DNA from: Trichodesmium sp. MAG_R04
GTDB taxonomy: Bacteria; Cyanobacteriota; Cyanobacteriia; Cyanobacteriales; Microcoleaceae
Length of the DNA: 20,543 bases
Direction of reading: 5' to 3'
NCBI GenBank assembly: GCA_023356515.1
Contig: JAKQYG010000016.1
Coordinates: forward strand, 1 to 20,543
Positions 1-7,240 of the stretch are shown piece by piece. How positions within the stretch are numbered: position 1 is the stretch's first letter; each line of letters opens with the position of its first letter. A program made the translations under genes and the position numbers. The notes under the pieces were generated by a model, which worked only from the letters and a program-made list of their open reading frames with translations, was not told where the DNA came from and made no database searches.

Positions 1-80
1 ACTTTGCAAACTTATCTTTATAGATATTACTTTGAATATCTATCCGAAAATAACTAATTATAGTATTGACAATTTCATTT

Positions 81-119
81 TGACAGTGCGCTATATATAG
101 CGTACCTGCGTAAGTCCTG
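81..119 (-). repeat. Solo end of the CAGGACTTACG repeat family
   Basis: Read on the minus strand this begins CAGGACTTACGCAG and continues through an ATATATAG block to a GCAC box. It closely matches the left end of the element at 17372-17461. The stretch contains the perfect 14-bp palindrome CGCTATATATAGCG (89-102). I see no opposite terminal repeat in bases 1-80, so this is either a decayed copy or one whose other end is outside the window. It sits 100 bp upstream of the peptidase start and may contribute to its leader or promoter. Confidence 0.6.
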
Positions 120-222
120 ATTTAGTAATGTCCTAACCTTTGCTTCGACTGCTATAACCTGTTAGAATGCATATGTTGAAAAGTAGGCCAATGAATCCTT
201 ACATAAAAACGAAACACTAAAA

Positions 223-2226
223 ATGGTGGAACAAAAAAATCAGAATTTACCATCTATTATTTACGCTGAAGTTTCTGTACGTTCTCAGAGTGGAGAGTCA
301 CTGTTGAAAACATCGGAGATAATTACCAGCAAGAATGTAGAGCGGTTTTATTCAGAACCTCAGTTAGTTAATGCCACCGCAGAAAAGTTGCGTATAGAAG
401 GTTTTAATGTTTTATCCGAGGGACCAATAAGTATTACTATTGCAGCCCCACCAGAAGTTTATGAACGGGTTTTTCAGACTAATATTATTACTCAAGAAAT
501 TCCCATAATTAAAGGAGGAGTTTACCCAACAAAAGCAACATTTTTATCTGTTCCCAACGCAGAAATATCAGGCTTAATAGATTCCTCTGCTAGCTCTCTA
601 ACTAATTTTGTAGAAGGAGTGGCAATTAATGAGCCTGTGTATTATACCAACTCAGTTATTCCTCCAAAACCCAACTATTGGCATCTCAATGTACCAGATG
701 ATATCTGTCAAGGTATAAATGCTCATTCCCTTCATGACGCTGGTATAGAAGGGACTGGTATCAAGGTAGTCATGGTTGATTCTGGGTGGTATCGCCATCC
801 TTTTTTTGAGTCTTATGGTTATCAAGGTAAGGTGGTGCTGGATGGGGGTGCAGTTAATCCAGAATTAGATGAAAATGGTCACGGAACTGGAGAATCAGCT
901 AATCTGTTTGCTATTGCACCAAATGTTGAGTTGACAATGGTTAAGGCTAAGTCAAAAAAATCTGCATTGGTCAATTCAGTGGGCGCATTTAAAAAAGCAG
1001 TTTCTCTGAATCCAGATATTATATCCTGTAGTTGGGGTGAAGATCAAAAAGACCTTCCTCTTTCTGCCTTTGCTAAAGTAATGTCAGCTATAGTTTCAGA
1101 TGCAGTAAATCGGGGAATTATTGTTATTTTCTCTGCTGGAAATGGGAGATGGAGTTTTCCTGGACAACACCCTGATGTAATTTCTGCTGGCGGTGTTTAT
1201 CTGTCTTCTGATGGCAAGTTGGAAGCTAGTGACTATGCTAGTGGGTTTAGGAGCAGAATTTTTCCCCAACGAACTGTGCCTGATGTTTGTGGTTTAGTGG
1301 GCAAACTACCACGAGCAACTTATATTATGTTGCCAGTACAGCCAGGAAGTCTGATGGATGTTACTCGTGGAGCACGAAATATTGGCTATCCTTATGGAGA
1401 TGAGACTTTGCCGAAGGATGGTTGGGCTGTGTTTAGTGGTACATCTGCAGCAGCTCCTCAGTTGGCGGGTATTTGTGCTTTGATGAAGCAGGTATATCCT
1501 CAAATTTCACCCCAACAAGCTCGGGATTTTCTGAAAAAAACTGCTCGTGATATTTTTACGGGGAAAAGTAGTTTGAGTACAGGAGGAAATCAGGCAAATA
1601 TTGGTGTGGATCTGGCAACTGGGTCTGGTTTGGCTGATGCTTTTCAGGCAATAATGATGACAGCTAAGGCGATCGGTAAGACTATTTTAAATAGCACTCA
1701 ATTAGCACAGCAACAACCAGAGAAATTTTTAGTTACAAATCAAATTCAAACAAAGGAGATTATTATGGACTCTATACTAAGATCAAAAATTGGTGATATT
1801 ATTTGGGAATTTGACAAAGTTCTTCAGGAAATGATGGCTGACAATCCTCAGATGCCAAAAGTGGAACTCAGTATAAGTGACCTAAAATTTGTCAGTCGTT
1901 CACCATCAACAATAGCAGCAGCAACTCTAAGAAAGACATTGGAAGATACAACAAAAGATATAAAGTTACGCTTATCTGCCTCAGAAGGTCTTTTGAAAAT
2001 AGGTTATTATCAGGAAGCAGTCTTGAAATTCCTGACTGACCCTAAGCAAGCATTGAAAGTGATAGACGAATCAATAAAAGATGAAAAGGAAAAGTCTGAT
2101 TTGCACGATCGGGTATTTAAAGCTTTGGGGGAAATTTCTTCTGACAGTATTGATACTTATAGCAGTGGATTGGATAGTGGATGTATCTGTAGCAAAGGAG
2201 GCCAATGTGTTTCCTGCTACCCGTAA
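223..2226 (+). CDS. Subtilisin-type (S8) serine peptidase with prodomain and Cys-rich C-terminal extension
   Basis: A serine endopeptidase of 667 aa. The S8 catalytic triad is clear: Asp186 (VDSG), His220 (GHGTG) and Ser408 (SGTSAAAP), with the oxyanion Asn307 in SAGNG. Residues about 12-110 precede the catalytic domain and resemble an activation/prodomain; the stretch around PPEVYERVFQTNI recalls the sedolisin (pro-kumamolisin) prodomain, by eye only. No signal peptide or membrane segment is visible, so it probably acts in the cytosol. After the catalytic domain (ends about 480) come a Gln-rich linker, a mostly helical region of about 140 residues, and a tail with four Cys in the last 14 residues (C654, C656, C662, C665). 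The start codon lacks a Shine-Dalgarno, but the frame and prodomain support it. It is a single-gene unit, convergent with the NTPase at 2627-5245. The substrate is unknown. The class is certain; tail function is unrecognised. Confidence 0.9.
   Translation: MVEQKNQNLPSIIYAEVSVRSQSGESLLKTSEIITSKNVERFYSEPQLVNATAEKLRIEGFNVLSEGPISITIAAPPEVYERVFQTNIITQEIPIIKGGVYPTKATFLSVPNAEISGLIDSSASSLTNFVEGVAINEPVYYTNSVIPPKPNYWHLNVPDDICQGINAHSLHDAGIEGTGIKVVMVDSGWYRHPFFESYGYQGKVVLDGGAVNPELDENGHGTGESANLFAIAPNVELTMVKAKSKKSALVNSVGAFKKAVSLNPDIISCSWGEDQKDLPLSAFAKVMSAIVSDAVNRGIIVIFSAGNGRWSFPGQHPDVISAGGVYLSSDGKLEASDYASGFRSRIFPQRTVPDVCGLVGKLPRATYIMLPVQPGSLMDVTRGARNIGYPYGDETLPKDGWAVFSGTSAAAPQLAGICALMKQVYPQISPQQARDFLKKTARDIFTGKSSLSTGGNQANIGVDLATGSGLADAFQAIMMTAKAIGKTILNSTQLAQQQPEKFLVTNQIQTKEIIMDSILRSKIGDIIWEFDKVLQEMMADNPQMPKVELSISDLKFVSRSPSTIAAATLRKTLEDTTKDIKLRLSASEGLLKIGYYQEAVLKFLTDPKQALKVIDESIKDEKEKSDLHDRVFKALGEISSDSIDTYSSGLDSGCICSKGGQCVSCYP
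1765..2226 (+). CDS. Possible internal translation start giving a 153-aa Cys-tailed protein
   Basis: Inside the peptidase gene, AAAGGAG (1752-1758) lies 6 nt before an in-frame ATG at 1765 (Met515). This is a much better ribosome-binding site than the one at the annotated start, which has none. Translation from here would give a 153-residue protein made of the helical C-terminal region and the CxC-x5-CxxC tail, without the protease domain. It could be a separately made partner, substrate or inhibitor of the full-length enzyme, or the site may be chance. The 153-aa product has no signal peptide. I do not recognise a family for it. Evidence is the SD/ATG arrangement and the domain boundary only. 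Confidence 0.3.
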   Translation: MDSILRSKIGDIIWEFDKVLQEMMADNPQMPKVELSISDLKFVSRSPSTIAAATLRKTLEDTTKDIKLRLSASEGLLKIGYYQEAVLKFLTDPKQALKVIDESIKDEKEKSDLHDRVFKALGEISSDSIDTYSSGLDSGCICSKGGQCVSCYP

Positions 2227-2626
2227 ATCGAATAGCTCACGGGGTTACAATTAAGCTTAATGGTAGATATAGTAATAATTGGAGACAATAAATTGAATAA
2301 TAATTCAATTAAAAAAGAAAGCTTATTCAGAATGAGGTAGCGATCGCCAATTCACTCTTATCCACCCAGGGCAAACGTATCTAAATCATGGAAGTTTCTA
2401 CTGTTAAGACTTGTAGGAGTAATGAGTACAAGTACTCAGAAGCCTAGCATCCTTACCCTGTCAAAACTTTAAAATAAGATGCGTTTGCCCTGCACTACAC
2501 CCCAACATTTCTCAATAAGCGTTTTCTTTTTGTTGAAATATTTTTCAACCCCTGAACGCAAATCCTTTTTTATATATAGCTTTCAACCAGCTTGTTACCC
2601 TGTAAGACAGAATAGTCTTCACTCTA
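2227..2626. other. Convergent intergenic region with MITE-like element
   Basis: This 400-bp gap lies between the convergent peptidase and NTPase genes. It holds a HIP1 octamer at 2340-2347, the inverted-repeat element at 2367-2492, and a 7-bp hairpin (GTTGAAA/TTTCAAC, 2532-2549) that lacks a following T-run on either strand. A 26-codon frame at 2260-2340 has no ribosome-binding site and I do not call it a gene. Confidence 0.7.
2367..2492. mobile_element. MITE-like element with CAGGGCAAACG terminal inverted repeats
   Basis: A 126-bp segment is bounded by perfect 11-bp inverted repeats, CAGGGCAAACG (2367-2377) and CGTTTGCCCTG (2482-2492). The similarity between the two ends extends imperfectly to about 30 bp (shared ATCT and AAGTTT blocks). 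There is no coding capacity. Flanks (CACC/CACT) do not give a convincing target duplication. The form fits a non-autonomous transposable element; the mobilising transposase is not in the window. Confidence 0.6.
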
Positions 2627-5245
2627 TTATTCACTAGAGACCATCTCATTCAATTTTTCTAAAACAAACTCGGGAATCATAAATTCTGCTTTTTTGTCTT
2701 CTTGTTTAGCTAAACAGCAATCCTGTACTGCTCGTAAAAATCCTTGTGTATCTTTTTTTCCGAGTTCGTCAGCTTGATCCAAAAAATAATCCCACTTCTG
2801 CTTATCGTCCTGATTTAAGTCTACAATATATAAGGCAGCCATATATTCAGCTAGAGGGTCTAGATAAAAACTAATTTGATTTTCAATAGGTCCTCTTTTA
2901 ATAATTTGCAAATCTGCTTCCAAGTATTGTAGATCTTCTTCTGCTGGATATGCTTCTCCTTGCTCTTTTTTCAGTAAATCTAGCACATCATTACGCTTTG
3001 CTGTTTTTGGTTGATAGCTTTTCTTCAAACATTCCCAAGCTATTAAAAATGTATTTTTTTGTACCTTCCAATATAATTGCTCTTTGTTTTTGTTTTCTAG
3101 AAAATTATTTTTATTTGTTAATGAATTTAAGTATTTTAGCATCAAATCAGGAACGTCTCTCGGTAAACTATCTAAATTTTTATCAGCCTTATCTGTATCA
3201 TCCTGAGTATTAATGATTAGATCTATGTAAAGCTTAACTAAAAGCACAGTAATTTCCTCTGGACTGTCTTCAAGATCCATTTTAAAGAGTTTCTCAATAC
3301 CTTTTTTGATATCTTCTGTATCTTTATCCTTAAAACTATTGCTTTTACCTTGTCCTTCTAAGTAATCATTTATAAACTTTATAAGTCGATCTTTGTGACA
3401 TTTACTAGGTATAAGTTCTTTTTTATTAATACTCATTTCATCGGTTCTGGATGTAATTACCAAAGCATTTGGAGAAAAAACTTGTAGTACGGATTGAAAT
3501 TGTGTCTGAGTATTTTTGCTCTTTTCTGATAAACCATCTATAATAACTAATAGTCTTCTCTTTTTTAGTAGTTGAACTAATAATTCTGTAGAAATTAGTT
3601 TGTCAATCAAACCATTTAGTTTGTATTGAATAGCTTTAATAAACTTTTCTTTGCATTTTTCTACCTGCAAATCTAGCTGAAAATCTAGTTCATTTCGCAA
3701 GAAAATTGGCAACATTTGATGTTTGCATATTCTGTCTTCTGGTTCTTCAGACATTGCCCAGTTACCCAACTGATAAGCTAAACTTGTTTTTCCTAAACCA
3801 CTTTCCCCCCAAATTAAGAGGCACTCCTTTTTTTCCTTAAAGTAATTCTGAAGATATTTTCCTTTGAAATTAGTAATTATTTTCTTATTCAAATTAACAG
3901 GAATAGAAATGTAAACCTTGAGTTTTATCTCTGTCTTTTTCTTCTCATATTCATGGCGAGCTGTGACAACTTTTGATTGAACCCAGGCATCAAGTACCTT
4001 GGGATGATAATGTAAGTTAAACAATAATCCTCTTAAAGCTGATATCTTAATTTCACCTACACCTAAAACATTAGGCAGAGGAATATCGGTATACTTTTCT
4101 AAAAATTCATCAATTTTTAGTAGCCATAAAGGTCGTATCCAAAAGAGAATAAAAATCAAAGGAAACCATAAAATAACGATAATTATTCCCCCCATCCTTA
4201 AAGGATATTTCTCAAAAATCTCCGTTATTTTTGGGATTGGTGGTAGTAAATCATTAATTTGAGTCAGAGCATTCCCGAGGTTATTTTCTATTTCTTCAAT
4301 ATTCTCGCCAGGATTTCCTAAATCATCTAAAATTTCTATAGCTTTTTCCAAGCCTTTTTTTGCATTCACTAGTTCTTCTCGAGTTTGGGCATTCACTAGT
4401 TCTTCTCGAGTTAAACTAACAACATGTAAGAGAAAATTTTCAGCAATCTTTTCTAGAGCATTAATTACATTTGGCGTTAATTTTTCATTATTACTTTTTA
4501 ATGCCTTTTCTAAAGTAGAAACTGCTGACTGAACATCTCGACCACTCCGACCTAATGCTTCGGCAGCTGCCAATCTAGTTTGCCAATCATTATCTTGTTT
4601 AAGTGCAGCTTTGACTTTTTCTAAAGCTTGATCAAGAACATCAGAATCTATATTTCTTAGTATATCACTCAGATAGTCTACAGCTAGATTACGAACATAT
4701 TGATTTGGGTCTTGTTGTACATCAATATAAGTTTGTATAGTTTTTAATTGGTATGGTGCTATTGTTTTTAACGCCCGAATACTTCCAACACGCACTTTTT
4801 GAGAAGAATCTGTCTTGGCAGCCTCAATTAAAGCATTAATAGCGTCTTTAGCTAATATACCCATATCCGCTAAAGAATAGGTAACATAATTACGAACCTC
4901 TTCATCTGTATCTGTCTTTAAAAGATTAATTAAAACAGCAATAACTTCCCTTCTTTTTCCTCCTAACTCTATCTTTCCCAAAGCTTCAAGAATAGCAAAA
5001 CGAAGTTCTTGATTATCACTTTCTAGTGCTTGAATCATACCATCTATACCTATTTCTTCCTTCACTCGACGACTAGCTTCTAGATTATTCTGCTCTATGT
5101 CATCCCTTAACTGGTCAATATATGGTTGAATATTGGGAGCGATCGCCTCTTGCGACCAAGCATTTCTATTCATCAACAAAAGCAAAGAAATACCAATTAA
5201 AATAGCCCGTCCCACCCTAGATAAATTTAGACTGTGATACCCCAT
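2627..5245 (-). CDS. Signal peptide-HEAT repeat-transmembrane-NACHT-like NTPase
   Basis: A putative membrane sensor NTPase of 872 aa from the preferred ATG. That ATG has GGAG 9 nt upstream (5255-5258); a TTG seven codons earlier (to 5266, 879 aa) is the alternative. Residue numbers here follow the 879-aa form. An N-terminal hydrophobic segment (21-32) ends in an AWS-QE site like a signal peptide. HEAT-type helical repeats span about 45-285, followed by a charged helical stretch, a strong transmembrane segment (359-378), and a linker. The P-loop domain has Walker A GESGLGKTS (487-495), Walker B LLVIIDGL (572-579) and a VITSRTDE sensor strand (603-610). The C-terminal LDPLAEYMAALYI (802-814) resembles the conserved box after NACHT domains. 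Predicted topology puts HEAT repeats in the periplasm or lumen and the NTPase in the cytosol. The ligand and output are unknown. Convergent with the S8 peptidase and divergent from glgC. Confidence 0.85.
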   Translation of the reverse strand: MGYHSLNLSRVGRAILIGISLLLLMNRNAWSQEAIAPNIQPYIDQLRDDIEQNNLEASRRVKEEIGIDGMIQALESDNQELRFAILEALGKIELGGKRREVIAVLINLLKTDTDEEVRNYVTYSLADMGILAKDAINALIEAAKTDSSQKVRVGSIRALKTIAPYQLKTIQTYIDVQQDPNQYVRNLAVDYLSDILRNIDSDVLDQALEKVKAALKQDNDWQTRLAAAEALGRSGRDVQSAVSTLEKALKSNNEKLTPNVINALEKIAENFLLHVVSLTREELVNAQTREELVNAKKGLEKAIEILDDLGNPGENIEEIENNLGNALTQINDLLPPIPKITEIFEKYPLRMGGIIIVILWFPLIFILFWIRPLWLLKIDEFLEKYTDIPLPNVLGVGEIKISALRGLLFNLHYHPKVLDAWVQSKVVTARHEYEKKKTEIKLKVYISIPVNLNKKIITNFKGKYLQNYFKEKKECLLIWGESGLGKTSLAYQLGNWAMSEEPEDRICKHQMLPIFLRNELDFQLDLQVEKCKEKFIKAIQYKLNGLIDKLISTELLVQLLKKRRLLVIIDGLSEKSKNTQTQFQSVLQVFSPNALVITSRTDEMSINKKELIPSKCHKDRLIKFINDYLEGQGKSNSFKDKDTEDIKKGIEKLFKMDLEDSPEEITVLLVKLYIDLIINTQDDTDKADKNLDSLPRDVPDLMLKYLNSLTNKNNFLENKNKEQLYWKVQKNTFLIAWECLKKSYQPKTAKRNDVLDLLKKEQGEAYPAEEDLQYLEADLQIIKRGPIENQISFYLDPLAEYMAALYIVDLNQDDKQKWDYFLDQADELGKKDTQGFLRAVQDCCLAKQEDKKAEFMIPEFVLEKLNEMVSSE
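4362..4412 (-). repeat. In-frame 27-nt tandem duplication inside the NTPase gene
   Basis: Two identical 24-nt copies (4362-4385 and 4389-4412) lie 27 nt apart, so the protein repeats TREELVNA with a 9-residue period (residues about 286-303). The near-perfect DNA identity, including synonymous positions, points to a recent duplication. It falls in the helical linker between the HEAT repeats and the membrane segment, where extra length is probably tolerated. Confidence 0.85.
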
Positions 5246-5447
5246 GATTAACTTCTCCAATTTCAATTAATCGATAATTTTATATACAAAACCTCTTAGC
5301 CATGTCTCTAAAAAATATAGTAGTTCCCATTACTTGCGTAGACATTCTTGCACTTCTCAAATTCAGTCACAGGGAAAATGTAGAGATAAATGGCCATTCC
5401 CTCCTACTTCTAACTTCTGCTATTATTTACCCCCTTGCCAAGGATGC

Positions 5448-5458
5448 CCAACCGTTGG
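5448..5458. promoter_or_regulatory. Small palindrome upstream of glgC
   Basis: CCAAC-C-GTTGG is a perfect 11-bp palindrome 42 bp before the glgC start, in the 254-bp region between the divergent NTPase and glgC genes. It could be a regulator half-site pair or chance. No clear -35/-10 pair was assigned. Confidence 0.2.
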
Positions 5459-5499
5459 ACACTTAAGAATAAGAATATCATAGGCAGTGAGGTTCAACC

Positions 5500-6786
5500 G
5501 TGAAAAATGTACTAAGCATAATTCTAGGCGGTGGTGCAGGTACCCGTCTTTATCCTTTAACAAAACTACGGGCCAAGCCAGCAGTGCCCCTAGCAGGGAA
5601 ATATCGTTTGATAGATATTCCTATAAGCAACTGCATCAACTCAGACATTCAGAAAATTTATGTTCTGACCCAATTTAACTCAGCTTCTCTAAACCGCCAT
5701 ATCACTCGCGCCTATAATTTCCCAGGTTTCAGTGAAGGTTTTGTCGAAGTTCTAGCAGCTCAACAAACTAAAGATAATCCAGAGTGGTTCCAAGGAACAG
5801 CAGATGCTGTCCGTAAATATATCTGGTTATTCAAAGAATGGGATATTGATTATTACCTAATTCTCTCTGGAGACCATCTTTACCGTATGGACTACCGAGA
5901 TTTTGTCCAACGCCATATTGAGACCAAGGCAGATATTACCCTTTCTGTCTTGCCCATTGATGAAGCAAGGGCCTCCGAGTTTGGCGTAATGAAAATTGAT
6001 GACTCAGGTCGAATTATTCAATTTAGCGAAAAACCTCAAGGTGATGCCCTCAAAGCTATGGCAGTTGATACTTCTATTTTAGGAGTTAGTCCAGAAATAG
6101 CTAAAGCACAACCTTATATTGCTTCTATGGGAATTTATGTTTTTAATAAAGACGTAATGATAAAACTTATAGAAGGATCAGGCTATACAGATTTTGGTAA
6201 GGAAATCTTACCAAATTGCGCTAAAGACTATAGTCTTCAAGCTTACCCATTTCAAGGTTACTGGGAAGACATCGGAACTATCAAATCATTTTATGAAGCT
6301 AATTTGGCTCTGACCCAACAGCCTCAGCCGCCCTTTAGCTTCTATGATGAACAAGCTCCTATCTATACTCGCTCTCGTTACCTACCTCCGACCAAGCTTT
6401 TGGACTGCCAAATTACAGAATCAATAGTGGGAGAAGGTTGTATTCTTAAAAAATGTCGGATTGACCATTGTGTATTAGGAGTGCGATCGCGTATAGAAGC
6501 TGACTGTATAGTTGAAGATTCTTTGTTAATGGGTTCAGACTTCTATGAACCTTTTGCCGAACGTCAACCTGGCCTCAAAAAGGGTAATGTACCTTTGGGT
6601 ATTGGTACTCAAACGACAATTCGTGGAGCAATTATTGATAAGAATGCCCGCATTGGTTGCAATGTTAAAATAATTAATAAGGACAAAATAGAAGAAGCTC
6701 AACGTGAGGAGGAAGGCTTCATCATTCGCAGTGGTATTGTTGTTATCTTGAAAAATGCTATTATCCCGGATAACACAGTGATTTAG
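5500..6786 (+). CDS. glgC: Glucose-1-phosphate adenylyltransferase (ADP-glucose pyrophosphorylase)
   Basis: Makes ADP-glucose from glucose-1-phosphate and ATP, the committed and allosterically controlled step of glycogen synthesis in the cytosol. The 428-aa product opens with the nucleotidyltransferase loop GGGAGTRLYPLT (10-21). It then shows SGDHLYRMDY (123-132), the sugar-phosphate motif SEKPQG (176-181) and YWEDIGT (254-260). A left-handed beta-helix domain follows from about 300 to the end. Lys381 and Lys418 sit one residue before the two 3-phosphoglycerate-binding lysines known in the Anabaena enzyme (382 and 419), matching a one-residue shorter protein, so activation by 3-PGA is expected. 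The start is GTG at 5500 with GAGG 7 nt upstream; the preceding residues match cyanobacterial GlgC N-termini. Transcribed alone, divergent from the NTPase. No anomaly seen. Confidence 0.97.
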   Translation: MKNVLSIILGGGAGTRLYPLTKLRAKPAVPLAGKYRLIDIPISNCINSDIQKIYVLTQFNSASLNRHITRAYNFPGFSEGFVEVLAAQQTKDNPEWFQGTADAVRKYIWLFKEWDIDYYLILSGDHLYRMDYRDFVQRHIETKADITLSVLPIDEARASEFGVMKIDDSGRIIQFSEKPQGDALKAMAVDTSILGVSPEIAKAQPYIASMGIYVFNKDVMIKLIEGSGYTDFGKEILPNCAKDYSLQAYPFQGYWEDIGTIKSFYEANLALTQQPQPPFSFYDEQAPIYTRSRYLPPTKLLDCQITESIVGEGCILKKCRIDHCVLGVRSRIEADCIVEDSLLMGSDFYEPFAERQPGLKKGNVPLGIGTQTTIRGAIIDKNARIGCNVKIINKDKIEEAQREEEGFIIRSGIVVILKNAIIPDNTVI

Positions 6787-6865
6787 CAAATGTTTGAGTA
6801 CCAGTAGTTCAGTTGCTTAGTAAGTAGGTAGGTAAAAATAAACGTTAAAATAAAAAATCGGAAAA

Positions 6866-6896
6866 AGAACCCAGAAAAAATTTCTAAACTGGTTCT
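6866..6896 (+). terminator. Weak hairpin downstream of glgC
   Basis: AGAACC-C-AG pairs with CTGGTTCT with one bulged C, enclosing a second small AGAAA/TTTCT helix, 80 nt after the glgC stop. There is no proper T-run, so a role as terminator is uncertain. Confidence 0.25.
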
Positions 6897-6957
6897 CATG
6901 GTTTTGAATCTCCATTGCTATTTGACTGAACAATTAAATCCACCTACTTAATTATGG

Positions 6958-7060
6958 TCTGCTGAAAAAATCTTTTTAAGAAGCAGGGAAGTTGCTAGGG
7001 AAGTTGCATGCAGCTTCCCTAAATAAGAATAAGAAATGTATAGATGAGGTAGTCGGATAT
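6958..7060 (+). repeat. Dispersed repeat, copy A, left part
   Basis: Begins CTGCTGAAAAAATC, matches the start of copies B (9120-9287) and C (13428-13581), and ends in GGATAT. It contains a near-perfect 24-bp palindrome at 6997-7020 with arms AGGGAAG/CTTCCCT around TGCATGCA. The repeat is interrupted after 7060 by the element at 7061-7186 and resumes at 7187. Confidence 0.65.
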
Positions 7061-7186
7061 AGCAATTCTATTTGATTTATAATATTTTTCTGGTAGTTAG
7101 TAGTCAGTAGTTAATAGTCACAGTTTTCAGGGTTTTTAGCTCCAATTAAATATTAGAAAAATTATCACAATCAATTTAGGGCTGCT
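7061..7186. mobile_element. 126-bp MITE-like insertion with 4-bp target duplication
   Basis: The element is inserted in dispersed repeat copy A. It is flanked by ATAT direct repeats (7057-7060 and 7187-7190). Uninterrupted copy C reads GGATATATTTGTCCC at this point, and copy A reads GGATAT, insertion, ATATATTTGTCCC, exactly what a 4-bp duplication predicts. The ends are imperfect inverted repeats: AGCAATTCTATTTGATT on the left, and AGCAGCCCTAAATTGATT when the right end is read on the minus strand. There is no coding capacity. Internally it carries a heptamer tandem repeat (7094-7121). Confidence 0.75.
7094..7121 (+). repeat. Heptamer tandem repeat (STRR-like)
   Basis: Four consecutive 7-bp units: TAGTTAG, TAGTCAG, TAGTTAA, TAGTCAC. 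Short tandemly repeated heptamers of this kind are known from cyanobacteria. Here the array is inside the 126-bp insertion, so it presumably moves with it. Confidence 0.7.
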
Positions 7187-7240
7187 ATATATTTGTCCCT
7201 TAATTTTTCTAGTATGGGACTGCCCAAAATACTAATTACT
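7187..7240 (+). repeat. Dispersed repeat, copy A, right part
   Basis: Continues copy A after the insertion. The block ATATATTTGTCCCTTAATTT (7189-7208), and the TTCTA that follows it, are identical to copy C (13559-13581). The later CCAAAATACTAA block also occurs downstream of copy C. This fixes the orientation as the same as copy C. Confidence 0.65.

Noticed and set aside
66..97. TTGACA (66-71) followed by TATATA (92-97) as the peptidase promoter
   Set aside because: The 20-bp spacing is too long for a typical sigma-70 promoter, and the TATATA belongs to the repeat palindrome.
191..220. 9-codon upstream frame before the peptidase start, considered as a leader peptide
   Set aside because: Too short and without a good ribosome-binding site; could be chance.
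1306..1503. 65-aa minus-strand frame inside the peptidase gene
   Set aside because: It lies opposite the conserved active-site region, has no ribosome-binding site and a low-complexity product; a shadow of the real gene.
2178..2223. Peptidase tail as a true cyanobactin-type precursor core
   Set aside because: The four-Cys tail is suggestive, but there is no recognisable leader, recognition sequence or modifying enzyme nearby; kept only as a hypothesis under the embedded-start finding.
2260..2340. 26-codon frame just after the peptidase gene, considered as a peptide partner
   Set aside because: No ribosome-binding site, Asn/Lys-rich as expected of random AT-rich DNA, and ends at a HIP1 site beside a mobile element.
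2532..2549. GTTGAAA/TTTCAAC hairpin as a shared terminator for the convergent genes
   Set aside because: No T-run follows it on either strand; a short stem of this kind is common in AT-rich DNA.
2950..3213. 87-aa plus-strand frame inside the NTPase gene
   Set aside because: Antisense shadow of an AT-rich real gene; no family resemblance or start signal.
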